64,000 bases of DNA from Lampris incognitus. Taxonomy: Eukaryota > Chordata > Actinopteri > Lampriformes > Lampridae. Location: assembly GCF_029633865.1 (NCBI RefSeq), contig NC_079213.1, forward strand, positions 97,443,903 through 97,507,902. Reading direction: 5' to 3'. Position numbers and translations under genes: made by a program. Below, piece by piece: positions 56,646 to 64,000 of this stretch. Below the pieces are notes generated by a model. The model saw only the letters and a list, made by a program, of their open reading frames with translations. It had not been told where the DNA came from and made no database searches. The number at the start of each line of letters is the position of its first letter. The stretch's first letter is position 1.

Positions 56646-59600
56646 TAACATAACAGATCTTCTGCTCTTCCACTCTTGTCACAGGTTTTTGTCAAACTGA
56701 CATACTTGATACCCCCACACAATGACATTTTGGCCATTGCAAGGGCGTTTCGTAGAATTGTCATGAATGATGATCTGCTGTCTTGGGTCATTCAGTCAGT
56801 AGTGCGTGGCAAAATTTATTGAAGCCAGGCAGCTTGGTATGGAGATCATATCGCCATATGACGGTGATCATGTGGGGATTAAATCTCCATATTATCACAT
56901 GGCGATATCGTAGCTAGTTGCTTTCACAAACCAGAATAAACAAGTGCCGTTACCTGAGTAATCAAAGAAGGCTGAATCAGTTCATCTGGATACAATGTTT
57001 ATTGACAGATACATTTCATCACTCAGTAACTAAGAGACATCTTCAGTTTAAACTTGAAGTGTAGACTTCAACCTTCTTTGATTTTCTTACCTGGAGTATT
57101 GAGCATGCATCAAGACTACTTGAGTAATGCTTATCATTCGTGCTTATATCCCATTGCTTGGGAAACATAGCATTTACAAGGCTTTTGTGGACTACAAAAC
57201 AACACGAGGTGCGGTTTATTTTCTCTCTCCAAATACAGTACAACAAGTTCAAACTTCTCACAGTCGTACGCACTGGTTATTAGTAACAGGTGACATATGT
57301 GCATCCCCTTATGAGGGGACATCTCCAACAATACAACTGCAATCAGTAATAAACAATGCTGTTTGCTTTAAAAGATGCATGCCCAATCACACACTAGCTC
57401 TATACAGGCTAAAACATGATGCTGCCTCGGAGTTTCTTCTCATCATCCAAAGAATAAACACGTAGCTGAAAGTTTTCAGACACACCCAATTGCATATAAA
57501 TATCACAATTAATTGGATGTACAATGGGGTAGGCCTACCATTCTGTTTGAACTTCAGTTGCAGCTCAAAAGCAAGTTAATAAAAATATTTTTTATGAGAA
57601 ACTCCGAGGTCCCTGTCTCCATCCATTCTGCTAACTTGCCAACTGGTTCTGCCTGCGCTACGTGTGCGTGTAGTAGGCTAGCTGGTTGGAGACTTGATGC
57701 AGGCAGTTTTTTTGTATGACGACAACAGCGATTTGACTGGCGAGAAGCCACTGGCCTACCTTGCTTTGTTTTTTTTAACATGAATTGATCATTCAATGTT
57801 GAGCTCAGTCAAGCCGAGCCTCAATCTGATTGGCTAAAACGTTTTTTTTTCCTCTAAGGGAAGCCATGCAAAGCTGGCCTCCTTTGAGGAGAATGCCTTT
57901 GAGCAATGGTAGCATTTCACTGACCGCTAGACAGCACAGAGAACATCAACTACACATTGTAATGCATGCAAAGGGGCACTGTTTCGCACGCTACACCAGC
58001 TAAAGAACATAAACAAGAGAAATGGCAAAACTGAATAAAGACACAACCATGGGAATAACAAATTTTGTTTTCTTTATTAGAATGCATTTATGGGGAGGCC
58101 AGGGTTGCTTTGGCCTCCGAGAGAAGCCGCCTCTGCATTCAGTGTGACAGGATAAAGGACACCTGACAAAATACCGATCCACGGAGATGTAGACTCTGTA
58201 GTTCTAGTAGTAACAGAAAATCTTGGGCCATGCTCATGCAGTGTTGCAGGGGAATACCATGTTAATTATGGCTACGACACCATTCTGGTGAGTGACGTAG
58301 GAGCATGATAGAAAATGACATTCTATTAATTATGATTAACAGAATATATAACTTCCTATTGCCAACAAAAGGCTCACACTACTCAGTATTCTGTCTTTCT
58401 GTGTGCGTGTATGTATTTCTTTTAGGAAATCAGTGAAAGTCATCTTCTTGTCCAAAATACTAATGTACAGACTGTTTCATTGAATCAACAGTGCAAACTG
58501 TTTCATCAAATGTCTGGAGATATTACTATACCTGAAATTCACTTCATAAACTGCCACCCTGTGCTTTTGAGTTTATCACGAAAAAAGTGCCGTTGTAAAT
58601 GCATCTGCATGTCTTTTCAGCGAGACCACACTGAATGTCCCACGTACCAGATTGGCTTATGCAGCGGGCACAGTCGGCGTGCAATTGGCTGACATAGATT
58701 GTGCCATCGTTGTTTGCACAATGTGACAGTAGACTCACTTCAGTTCACACAGCGTGACACAGGGATGTATCAAGATTTTACTTGTTTTCCCTGTCGTGCA
58801 GTCTGACATACCCAAAACGTGCAAGACAGCCACAATCATTCACTGGGTGTGGGCCTTTAGTCGTACCAATATGTCAACGAGTCAGCTGAGGTAGATTACA
58901 TTACATACATAAAGGCAGGACAATAAACATACCACTGGACCCATTCATTTTACAATGACAACAAGGGGCTCACCTAGCAGTTGTTGCAGGCCAGGAGGAG
59001 TTGGGCTTAACAGTAGTTGACCGGAGGCATAGTGCTGGACCTTGGGAGGTAGCTGGTAGAAGGGACTCTGAGGTGACCGGTATGCATCTATACAAACACA
59101 GAAGACAAACATATCATCATTTAATTTGAATAAGTAAACAAAGCACTATTTCTGTATCTGTAAGGAAAGGAAGCTTCATGCATCTGTAGCCAACTGGATA
59201 AGCACAGATTTTGTTTCATGGTATTGTTTAGGAAAAACAAAAGGAAATTGTAATCAAATTTGAAAGCAAGGCTTGGTATACTGTGTGTGTGTTAGTGCTG
59301 AGCAATTAGAAATTTTTGAGTTTGGTTTGATTTCGATTCCGTTTTGGAAAATAAAGGTCGATTTAGATTATGAGTTTTTTGTATTTATTTTGACTATGTC
59401 CAGTAAAACTGTTTTGAAAAAAACTATAAATTTTAGCCAATATTTACAAACGTAAAAAAAAAACTTTTCCAGCATCAAAATGAATAAAAAAATACAATTC
59501 TAGTGTTCGGTTTTCAGTGGTGACATGACTGTTTTCATTTGGACTACAGATTGTACCTTTGACAATACCAAGGTTGCCCTTTCTCTTACTCTGCTCCTCC

Positions 59601-60845
59601 TCTCCTTGTGATCTCCCTTTCCTTTCTCCCTCAAATGACACATCTACTACCTCCTGCGGTCTCTCCATTTGCGAAACTGAGATATGCAACAGTCCACTGT
59701 TAGGGGTATGAAACCGCTAAGTAAAAACTGTAGAACGCTGATGTACGCAATGGATTATGGTTGTTGTTAGTGCGACGCTGAACTGTGTTGAACATCTTGT
59801 TTTTGAAACTACAATTTCCATCATGCTATACGCTCAAAAGCATATTGCTGTGCTCCATATAAGATAGTATGCACTGCATGTCATTTTCTTCCTTAGCATT
59901 GAGTTTGGAAGAAAAAAAAAAAACTAAACTGAGTATACAGTTACTGAGTGAACAGTTAACAGTTTTAATGTTTCTAATAATTTAATGTTTCTAATAATAG
60001 TACTGATCTCAATCAATTAGTCTTTTTTAAACACTGAAAATTAACCGAAACTTCAGGTAATCCCTCAATACTAGTGTGTGTGTGTTTGTTTGAGTGTGTA
60101 TGCATGTGTGTGCTCTCAGACCCTGAGGGGGTGCTGCAGAGACTGTCTTGGCATGCAGCAGCTCCAAGGCGCTCTGGCTCTTCTTGTTCCTTCTCTCAGC
60201 GGCGGCAACAACAGCTTTCTTAGGTCGGCCGCGCTTCTTATTGTTCAGCTTCCGACCCTTGGACAGTAGCCTGGCTCTCCGGGGTTTGGGAGAGGCTTTC
60301 ACCACTGTCAACAAGCTGGGGCGCTCCTCCTCACCACAGGAATCCTGCTGTAACAACCCCCCCCCAAACAAACAATTAGCACAGAGAGCTTTCCGTGAAG
60401 ACTCAAGTCGACTGAAGTAGATATAGGAATAAGAAGCAAGGAAATACAACTCAGCACAACAACATAAACTGAAAAAGCAATCACCTACTGTTTTAATTTC
60501 TTACTGGTAGACTAGTTATATTTGTTAAAAGTACCAGACATCTGTAAAATCCTACCTTGTTCTGTTCTTTAGGCTTGGTGGGGGTAGTGCTGTTGCTTTT
60601 ACTATCCTTAGTATCCTTCTGTTGACGCCGCCTAGCTGCTTCTTGCTCCTCCTGAAACAGTACAACATCTTACAGTGCCACTGTATGGTGGGTAACTACA
60701 CCATAACATAACAGTAACAAACCAAGGAAGTTACTTTAGAGGTTGAAAAGAAAACACTTCGATGCAGTAATGTCAATATGGTCAGAGAAAAGAAATGGCT
60801 TACCCTGAGTTTAGGATTTTTGAGACTAGAAAAATAGTTTTCAAG
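29662..60845 (-). CDS. dot1l: Histone H3K79 methyltransferase DOT1L (3' part of gene, 17-18 coding exons)
   Basis: Seventeen exons from 60845 down to 30027 join in one frame with GT-AG borders: 1,324 residues of the long form. The gene enters from the right edge, so the first ~320 residues (the SAM-binding catalytic fold) are outside the window, apart from the last piece [16 protein letters not shown]1L mono-, di- and trimethylates H3 lysine 79 on nucleosomes in transcribed chromatin. Seen in order are a basic AT-hook ([10 protein letters not shown]), three coiled-coil exons that match the AF10/AF17-binding region, and the paired motifs [13 protein letters not shown] and [17 protein letters not shown] that bind AF9/ENL. 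A Ser- and His-rich exon, RRKRSSAG and SPKRRSFPG basic stretches, [34 protein letters not shown] and two alternative ends follow. Identity is from close agreement with the human protein as I recall it. Confidence 0.97.
30027..30721 (-). CDS. dot1l: dot1l long-form terminal exon
   Basis: From acceptor gatttgcag (phase 1) it reads [35 protein letters not shown], a long Ser/Pro-rich middle and [16 protein letters not shown], ending PGSRPR with TAG at 30027-30029. The pattern (F-H-x-V-x-P, FTVHxxP, final K/R-PR) is that of the longer vertebrate DOT1L C terminus. Low-complexity Ser runs make opposite-strand frames look open. Confidence 0.88.
31456..32148 (-). CDS. dot1l: dot1l exon with [11 protein letters not shown]
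   Basis: It encodes [61 protein letters not shown] and [20 protein letters not shown]. Phase 1 at both ends. The acceptor's pyrimidine tract continues into a 60-base CT microsatellite (32182-32243 GA on the plus strand). Confidence 0.95.
32182..32243 (+). repeat. (GA)n microsatellite at a dot1l splice acceptor
   Basis: A run of about 31 GA units; on the coding strand it is (CT)n and lies 34 bases upstream of the exon that begins at 32148. Confidence 0.95.
32328..32392 (-). CDS. dot1l: dot1l exon [13 protein letters not shown]
   Basis: A short exon, [21 protein letters not shown], with acceptor ttcttcag and donor gtgaga, phase 2 in and 1 out. It is identical to human through [12 protein letters not shown]. 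Confidence 0.94.
32545..32750 (-). CDS. dot1l: dot1l exon [16 protein letters not shown]
   Basis: It encodes [49 protein letters not shown] and ADSSSSR. Phase 0 in and 2 out. Confidence 0.95.
33349..33992 (-). CDS. dot1l: dot1l exon, Ser/His-rich with basic motifs
   Basis: From [19 protein letters not shown] it passes [16 protein letters not shown], an unbroken run of about 15 Ser, a His-rich part ([11 protein letters not shown]), [13 protein letters not shown] and SPKRRSFPG, and ends [10 protein letters not shown]. Phase 1 in and 0 out. The basic motifs match human DOT1L; the Ser and His tracts are expanded here. Confidence 0.95.
34812..36035 (-). mobile_element. Tc1/mariner element, DD36E, nested in the hAT
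   Basis: Its terminal inverted repeats begin TACACTCACTGGCCACTTTA (left) and TACACTCACCGGCCACTTTT (right, complement). A TA target duplication lies at 34810-34811 and 36036-36037. Removing it restores the hAT reading GCAAGA-TA-TGCTGC. Length 1,224 bp with one uninterrupted transposase gene. The DD36E spacing is the one reported for the Incomer group of Tc1/mariner. Confidence 0.93.
34846..35886 (-). CDS. Tc1/mariner transposase, full-length
   Basis: 346 residues from ATG to stop without interruption. The N terminus has paired helix-turn-helix DNA-binding units ([38 protein letters not shown]; then [20 protein letters not shown]). The catalytic triad is Asp in WSDESRF, Asp in [10 protein letters not shown] and Glu in [10 protein letters not shown]. 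There are 36 residues between the second Asp and the Glu, against 34 in Tc1 and Sleeping Beauty. [13 protein letters not shown] glycine-rich box is present. Nothing visible disables it, so it may still be functional or recently was. Confidence 0.95.
   Translation of the reverse strand: MGKKGDLSDFERGMVVGARRAGLSISETADLLGFSRTTISRVYREWSEKEKISSERQFCGRKCLVDARGQRRMARLVRADRKATVTQITTHYNRGMQKSISERTTRRTLRQMGYSSRRPHRVPLLSAKNRKLRLQFAQAHQNWTIEDWKNVAWSDESRFLLRHSDGRVRIWRQQHESTDPSCLVSTVQAGGGGVMVWGIFSWHTFGPLVPIEHRVNATAYLSIVADHVHPFMTTVFPSSDGYFQQDNAPCHKARIISDWFLEHDNEFTVLKWPPQSPDLNPIEHLWDVVDREIRIMDVQPTNLQQLRDAIMSIWTKLSEECFQYLVESMPRRIKAVLKAKGGPTRY
37888..37930 (-). CDS. dot1l: dot1l exon RSTPSPV
   Basis: A 43-base exon, [14 protein letters not shown] plus one base, matching human RSTPSPV. 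Acceptor gattacag, donor gtaaga. Confidence 0.88.
38686..38835 (-). CDS. dot1l: dot1l exon with the AF9/ENL-binding motifs
   Basis: It encodes [13 protein letters not shown], then [20 protein letters not shown] and [17 protein letters not shown]. These two repeated hydrophobic motifs are the sites known to bind the AHD domains of AF9 and ENL. Phase 0 at both ends. Confidence 0.97.
39846..40138 (+). mobile_element. L2-like LINE 3' end
   Basis: It keeps the last codons of the reverse transcriptase ORF ([18 protein letters not shown], then [14 protein letters not shown], stop) and a 3' UTR. The UTR ends AAAGCACTTTGTAACATCG and AAAAGTGCGATATAAATAAG with a short ATT-type tail. 5'-truncated. Confidence 0.75.
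40139..40332 (+). mobile_element. RTE-type LINE 3' end
   Basis: It translates [10 protein letters not shown]-type residues in a broken frame and in frame [31 protein letters not shown], stop. It then has AAGGGAGCAGCCGAAAG and a (TAG)n tail, the same 3' end as at 3268-3515. It directly abuts the L2-like end. Confidence 0.82.
40645..41090 (+). mobile_element. Probable tRNA-derived SINE-like repeat
   Basis: The start GGCCGCTATGGTGGCCCAGC and a GGAGGTTTGTATCCCTGACT box look tRNA-like. The rest is moderately GC-rich, non-coding and followed by a (TA)n run at about 41125-41146. Only one copy is in the window, so repeat status is inferred. Confidence 0.35.
41405..42070 (+). mobile_element. LTR retroelement fossil with a 3' LTR
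   Basis: A 254-base block (41817-42070) begins TGTAGAAG and ends AACACA. It carries an AATAAA and is preceded by a purine-rich tract (AAGAAGTGGGGGAGAA), as expected of a 3' LTR. The piece before it would be internal sequence. The family is not determined. It is broken and incomplete, with no 5' LTR found, and looks old. A related LTR tail lies at about 43945-43992. Confidence 0.4.
42426..42780 (-). mobile_element. Dimer of tRNA-derived SINE heads (family B)
   Basis: Two closely similar units, 42426-42550 and 42655-42780, each read on the minus strand from GTCCTTGACTAACAGGTCGG and CTTTAGTCGACTGGTTAACG to CCCCCCGAATTCGCTACA. A 104-base spacer rich in CGCACGCGC separates them. Copy differences are few, so the dimer is young or homogenised. 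Confidence 0.75.
43003..43440. mobile_element. Element with inverted ends in a dot1l intron
   Basis: CAGATGGAGGGCAGGAAG at 43035-43052 reappears inverted near 43408-43425 (CTTCCTGCCCTCCATCTG), and an outer AGTCACG lies at both ends. The plus frame [20 protein letters not shown] resembles the N-terminal piece found in fish transposon-borne YqaJ-type proteins. It is probably a deleted non-autonomous DNA transposon. Confidence 0.45.
44690..44792 (-). CDS. dot1l: dot1l exon [10 protein letters not shown]
   Basis: It encodes [18 protein letters not shown] and [16 protein letters not shown]. Acceptor tttcaag (phase 2), donor gtaaat. This stretch is poorly conserved, so it rests on splice phase and position. 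Confidence 0.75.
45204..45643 (-). CDS. dot1l: dot1l exon [20 protein letters not shown]
   Basis: It starts with the end of the coiled coil ([20 protein letters not shown]), then [31 protein letters not shown] and [20 protein letters not shown], all close to human. The acceptor is tttgtag and the donor gttggt, phase 2. Confidence 0.97.
45886..46941. mobile_element. Non-autonomous element with GCAGGCATGCAAAC ends
   Basis: GGCAGGCATGCAAACTGGTT at 45884 is repeated inverted at the far end (GACAAGTTTGCATGCCTGC, 46921-46939). This gives a 1.05 kb unit with short terminal inverted repeats. The inside has no recognised protein; a minus frame at 46316-46549 is basic and low in information. Confidence 0.5.
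47447..49967 (+). mobile_element. RTE-type LINE, 3'-truncated, interrupted by a SINE
   Basis: The 5' part CCCAAGCCCGCATAAATGGG is followed by the ORF region. Endonuclease pieces are [31 protein letters not shown], and the [12 protein letters not shown] motif across a frame change. The start of the reverse transcriptase follows ([51 protein letters not shown]). It stops before the catalytic YADD box. Several frameshifts and stops make it dead. Host: dot1l intron. Confidence 0.9.
49183..49574 (-). mobile_element. tRNA-derived SINE (family D) inside the RTE LINE
   Basis: Its minus-strand head is GGGTCCGCGCTGGTGTAGCG. It is bounded by the direct repeat GCAGTGG(A/C)GTTTTT at 49169-49182 and 49575-49588. 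Its removal rejoins the LINE reading around the first RT blocks. Confidence 0.88.
50876..52066. mobile_element. Possible hAT-like non-autonomous element
   Basis: TAGTTGAGTAGTCGATTAATC near 50899 and, inverted, TAGTTGATTAGTCAACTATC near 52040 form imperfect subterminal inverted repeats of a type common in hAT elements. Between them lie a (TA)n(TG)n run at 51295-51363 and no recognised gene. Confidence 0.3.
52755..52880 (-). CDS. dot1l: dot1l coiled-coil exon
   Basis: [30 protein letters not shown] and [12 protein letters not shown] form heptads and match the human AF10-binding coil. Phase 0. A CA/GCAC microsatellite lies just above its acceptor. Confidence 0.97.
52889..52991 (+). repeat. (ACGC)n(AC)n microsatellite
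   Basis: About 30 bases of ACGC units pass into about 70 bases of AC units, starting 9 bases above the dot1l exon that begins at 52880. Its translation yields meaningless Cys-Val and Thr-His frames. Confidence 0.95.
54449..54586 (-). CDS. dot1l: dot1l coiled-coil exon
   Basis: [40 protein letters not shown] and DHSLLL. Phase 0 both sides, donor gtgagt. Confidence 0.97.
55542..55643 (-). CDS. dot1l: dot1l coiled-coil exon
   Basis: [20 protein letters not shown] and [14 protein letters not shown]. Acceptor tctctccag, donor gtgaga, phase 0. Confidence 0.95.
56024..56184 (-). mobile_element. Fish SINE family A, antisense, truncated
   Basis: An (ATCC)n tail, ATTATCCGAACTGCTTATCC, GTCATTGGGCGGCAGGCGG and a CA run; the tRNA-like half is missing. 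Confidence 0.85.
56443..56534 (-). CDS. dot1l: dot1l exon [17 protein letters not shown]
   Basis: [20 protein letters not shown] and [11 protein letters not shown] match human FKIQYLQFLAYTKTPQY. Phase 1 in and 0 out. A 75-base GA run begins about 33 bases above it. Confidence 0.96.
56568..56642 (+). repeat. (GA)n microsatellite at a dot1l splice acceptor
   Basis: About 37 GA units, read as (CT)n on the coding strand, 34 bases above the exon starting at 56534. Confidence 0.95.
56974..57118 (-). repeat. Interspersed repeat family X, copy 4 (partial)
   Basis: GAATCAGTTCATCTGGATAC, the minus-strand CTGAAGATGTCTCTTAG hairpin region, and TTTTCTTACCTGGAGTATTG with TTGAGCATGCAT match the other copies at 2695, 5672 and 15705. 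Confidence 0.6.
58974..59087 (-). CDS. dot1l: dot1l exon [14 protein letters not shown]
   Basis: [20 protein letters not shown] and [13 protein letters not shown] match human [13 protein letters not shown] and PTPPALQKLL. Phase 1 both sides. Confidence 0.96.
60122..60347 (-). CDS. dot1l: dot1l AT-hook exon
   Basis: [20 protein letters not shown], then [16 protein letters not shown] and [18 protein letters not shown]. The KRGRPKK AT-hook lies in the Lys-rich region that human DOT1L needs to bind DNA and nucleosomes. Confidence 0.96.
60556..60651 (-). CDS. dot1l: dot1l exon [11 protein letters not shown]
   Basis: [20 protein letters not shown] and [12 protein letters not shown], 32 codons, phase 0 both sides. 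It matches human [20 protein letters not shown]. Confidence 0.96.
60804..60845 (-). CDS. dot1l: dot1l exon [13 protein letters not shown] (end of catalytic region)
   Basis: [14 protein letters not shown] is identical to human at about residues 318-331, the last helix of the methyltransferase region. It is the 5'-most dot1l exon in the window; upstream exons lie beyond 64000. Confidence 0.96.
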
Positions 60846-61046
60846 CTGGAAAAAAAGGACAAATAATGGCATATTAAAGGTTTGAAGAGCACAGTGGCAT
60901 GGTGTAACAAAAGCATTGAAGCAGTTAGCATCTTGACATCTATATATCCATATTGTCACTTATTTTGGCATATCTTCCATATGCTATATCTAAATAGTTC
61001 AGTAATTTTTACAAAATTTGGCCGAAAATGTATGCACACTGTAGGT

Positions 61047-63728
61047 CAGGGTTTTCTAATTAGTTTTCCCCAAGGGCCAAATTATGTCATGCATGCCAAG
61101 CCAAGGGCCAAAACATCCAGAGTTTTTTTTTTTCCATTGTGCTAGCAAAAGTTGTTTTATGTGCAGGTGTTGTTGCTGCTATTATGATTATTATTACTAC
61201 TACTACTATTACTACTACTACTAGTAGTAGTAATTTAGGCCTGGGATTCTCAAAGCCTGTGTTGAGGGTCACACAAGAAAAAAAATGTACTCTTGAAACA
61301 AAATAAGTCCAAAACCAACCATTTAATTATGGACAAATGGACAAAAATAAATTGATGTTCATTCACCAATCAGTGAGAGAAGTGAGAACGACAGGATGAG
61401 GCAATTTTTCTTCTTTTTTTTTAAGATTATTTTTTTGGTCTTTTCCACCTTATTTGATAGCAACAGTCGAGAGAGAGAGACAGGAAAGGCAGGGGAGAGA
61501 GGGGACAACAAAGGGCCCGAGCCGGATTCAAATCCAAGCCACTGTGGTAAGGACTCACATCTTATGTGGTACGCGCTCCGCCAGGTGAACCACCGAGGTG
61601 CCCTGAGGCAATCCTTCTGATGTTGGGCCTGTTTTCTATTGTGGCAATCCTTAGGTACTGGCCAAAAAGTGCATTGGAGAGTCTGTTTCTTTCCTGGTTC
61701 TTCATCAGGTTCATTGAAGAAAACAATGACTCACATATGTACGAGGAGGGGACAATTGTGGGTGGGAGCATTGCGATAGCTCTCATGTTTTTGAATCGAG
61801 CTTGGGGAACCATGTTGATCCAAAAGTCATTCACCCCAATGTCCTTGTGTTGTGCTTTGAGCAAATCAGACATTCCCATCTCCAAGACCTCCATCTGAGA
61901 AGTTGTGTCATCTATGGAAGGTATCAGCCTTTTGGCCTCTGCAATCCATTGGCCATCAGCCAAAATGGAGAACTGCTGTCTCAGGAAGAGGAGGATGTCA
62001 CCTGAGAATTTAGGTGAGCTTTCAAATCATTCCTTGAAGTTTTCTGCCAGGATCGTCATGAAATCCTTCACTGCTGGGTCCTCCCGCATTTCGTTCTTCT
62101 TGCAATCCTCCCACAGAAATGGAAAGTGTAACTTTCTCCCGCAAATGTCTCTCTCCAAAAGGTTCAGCTTTGACCAGAAAGCTTCAACTGCCTTGCACAT
62201 GTTCACAGCAGAGTGGTTCTTGCCTTGTAATTGTAGATTAAAGTGATTTAGATAAGACATGATGTCACAAAAAAAATAACATGCGCTATCACCTTATCAC
62301 ATAAAAACCTCTGATATTTTTGGGCTTTTTTGGCTACGCAGTCCAAAGAAAAATGACAAGCTTATGTTGCAGGTCGCACACCCTCTCCAACACATGGCCC
62401 TTGCTCAGCCAATGGACATCATTATGCAGCAAAAGATCCTTGTGTTCCACTGACATTTCCTCCAGCAATGCTCTGAAAAGGCAATGTTGCAGACTAGAAC
62501 TCTTGCGAACCAAGTTTACCAGTCTCATCACAGTGTCCATCGCCTCTTTCGTTTCCCCACACAGTTTAGCGCACAACACTGATCTGTGAATAATGCAGTG
62601 AAATGCTAAGAGCCTGCTTACCAAGCTCTCGAGTTGTCCCACTGTTGACGGAGCCCCATCGGTGACAAAAGACACAATTTTGCTCACATCCAATCTTCTC
62701 AAAGAACTGTGCTAATTCATTAAAGATGATTTCCCCAGTTGTGCACCCAGGCAGAGGAAGCAAACAAAGTAGCTCTTCCCAAAAGATCTTTCTATCAAAA
62801 AATGTTACAAACACAGATAGCGGTTCCATATCGGTTCAGTCACAGGACAAGTCTACGGCTAGTGATATGGCTTCTGCTTTCTTCAAATCGGTGAGTAGAA
62901 TGGAAAAACACTGCTTTGCTAAAAGTTATACTCTTCTTGTTGCCATGTTAACCGACAATGGCATGTGCTTTAATAGCACCACAACCGTTTTCTTGTTTTT
63001 TTCATCATAATTTAAAACTTTGCCAACCATTGTCAATTGAACATTTTAACAAGTCATCATCAGCAAATGGCTTCTTAGCTTTAGCAAGGTTCCATGAAAC
63101 ATGAAATGATGCAGCTGTTGCACTCTCTTTTGCTGACGCTGATTTACAGATAGTAAAAATGGAATGCTTGTACGATGTTGTCATATTTGCTTTTTTTTTT
63201 TGCAGTGATGTGATTTTGTAGGGTAGTTGGCATTAAAACTGGCAGCATGCATAGTGTTCAAGTGCCGCTTAAGATTATTTGCTTTGCAGACAGCTACAGT
63301 CTGCATGCATATCAAGCATGTCAGTTCAGCACTGGCGTTGTCTGGCAAAATAAAACAAAACTGATCAGTCCAGTCAGATTTGAATTGACGGTTTTCCTGG
63401 TTGACTTTCCGCTTTTTCGTGCAGGCCATGTTACTGGTTTAGGACAGTTACTGATTATCTGTGACAGCTGATGAGTGGCTCTGTCTAGTCAAGGATCGTA
63501 GAGAGCAGAGTACGCCTTACGTCTACGTGCACTCTAAGGCATAGGTCAAGTGTACGGTGTGGGGTGAGGTCAAAATAAGTAGAGCAGCATGTACTTTATT
63601 CACATATTGCACACTTTATTTTACATGTTATGACAGGTGCATTAGTGTCAATGGGTCGGCGCGGGCTAGACATTTGGCTCTCGTGGGCTGGACCTGGCCT
63701 GTGGGCCGCTTATTGGGGTTCAGGGCTG
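61047..63728 (-). mobile_element. hAT transposon (SCAND3/ZBED-like), decayed
   Basis: It begins with a BED-type finger ORF (63429-63181: DNASAELTCLICMQTVAVCK, NNLKRHLNTMH). The core follows (LLCLLPLPGCTTGEIIF, FHCIIHRSVLCAKLCGETKE, LLLHNDVHWLSKGHVLERV), then LNHFNLQLQGKNHSAVNM and the C-terminal YICESLFSSMNLMKNQERNR. The reading is broken by many stops and frameshifts. The outer ends resemble CAG-type hAT termini (CAGGGTTTTCTAATTAG, and inverted CAGCCCTGAACCCCAATAAG); the exact borders are approximate. Confidence 0.88.
61414..61603 (-). mobile_element. tRNA-derived SINE (family E) inside the hAT
   Basis: Its minus-strand head is GGGCACCTCGGTGGTTCACC with a GGATTTGAATCCGGC B box, then GTCTCTCTCTCTCGACTG and an A-rich end. 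The flanks TGAGGCAATTTTTCTTC (from 61397) and TGAGGCAATCCTTCTG (from 61604) are the target duplication. Confidence 0.85.
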
Positions 63729-64000
63729 TAGGGTAAGTATTTTCAAGTTTCCCTCATATAACTCTAACACTATGTCCTACTGGATGCAAGTGTCCAACTA
63801 TCGCGTCGCATCGGACGCTCTCTGTCCACATTGAAACAGTCAAACCATGTACCTATCAGCTGTGCACTCAAGATCAGACCAGAGACGTTCCTTGTCCATG
63901 ACGCAGCGCTTTTCAATGCGAGCGACAGAAAGTAAATAGAAACAGGGCGTTTGACAAAACTTCAGCTCAAAACGTTGCACAGCGCGTTCGCAGCAAATTA

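Overview
The window is nuclear DNA from a ray-finned (teleost) fish. The evidence is the intron-rich genes with GT-AG splice sites, the fish-type SINEs, RTE and L2-like LINE tails, hAT and Tc1 transposons, long CA/GA/TA microsatellites, and a conserved vertebrate gene block. In minus-strand reading order the block is dot1l > amh > oaz1, followed by the convergent end of a peak3-like gene on the plus strand. From memory, human 19p13.3 has the same order and orientation (DOT1L, AMH, OAZ1, then PEAK3 convergent). The species cannot be named from sequence alone.

Layout. 1-354: last coding exon of a peak3-like pseudokinase gene (+). 2040-11842: complete five-exon oaz1 (-), with the +1 frameshift site and the downstream pseudoknot-forming sequence. 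12883-15310: a three-exon gene (+) for an 80-residue secreted peptide that I do not recognise; its first coding intron holds a tandem duplication with a SINE. 16866-22284: seven-exon amh (-), with a TATA box and a poly(A) signal; its third intron is swollen by repeats. 22.4-29.6 kb: no gene recognised; part is probably dot1l 3' UTR. 29.66-60.85 kb: the last 17-18 coding exons of dot1l (-), from the final catalytic-domain exon through the AT-hook, the coiled coils that bind AF10-type partners, the AF9/ENL-binding motifs and two alternative C termini. The catalytic exons lie beyond the right edge.

The dot1l introns carry most of the mobile DNA: a 3.6 kb hAT with an intact Tc1/mariner nested inside it (transposase 346 aa, DD36E spacing), a second hAT at the right end with a SINE inside it, an RTE LINE interrupted by a SINE, L2-like and RTE 3' ends joined head to tail, tRNA-derived SINE pieces, a small LTR fossil and several elements with inverted ends.

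Functionally, dot1l is the H3K79 methyltransferase, amh is the TGF-beta-family hormone of gonad development, oaz1 is the polyamine-sensing antizyme, and peak3 is a scaffold pseudokinase. They are linked by ancient synteny, not by a shared pathway. The most interesting unexplained items are the secreted-peptide gene and a hairpin with a covarying stem that is shared by two repeat families and resembles a hammerhead-ribozyme core.
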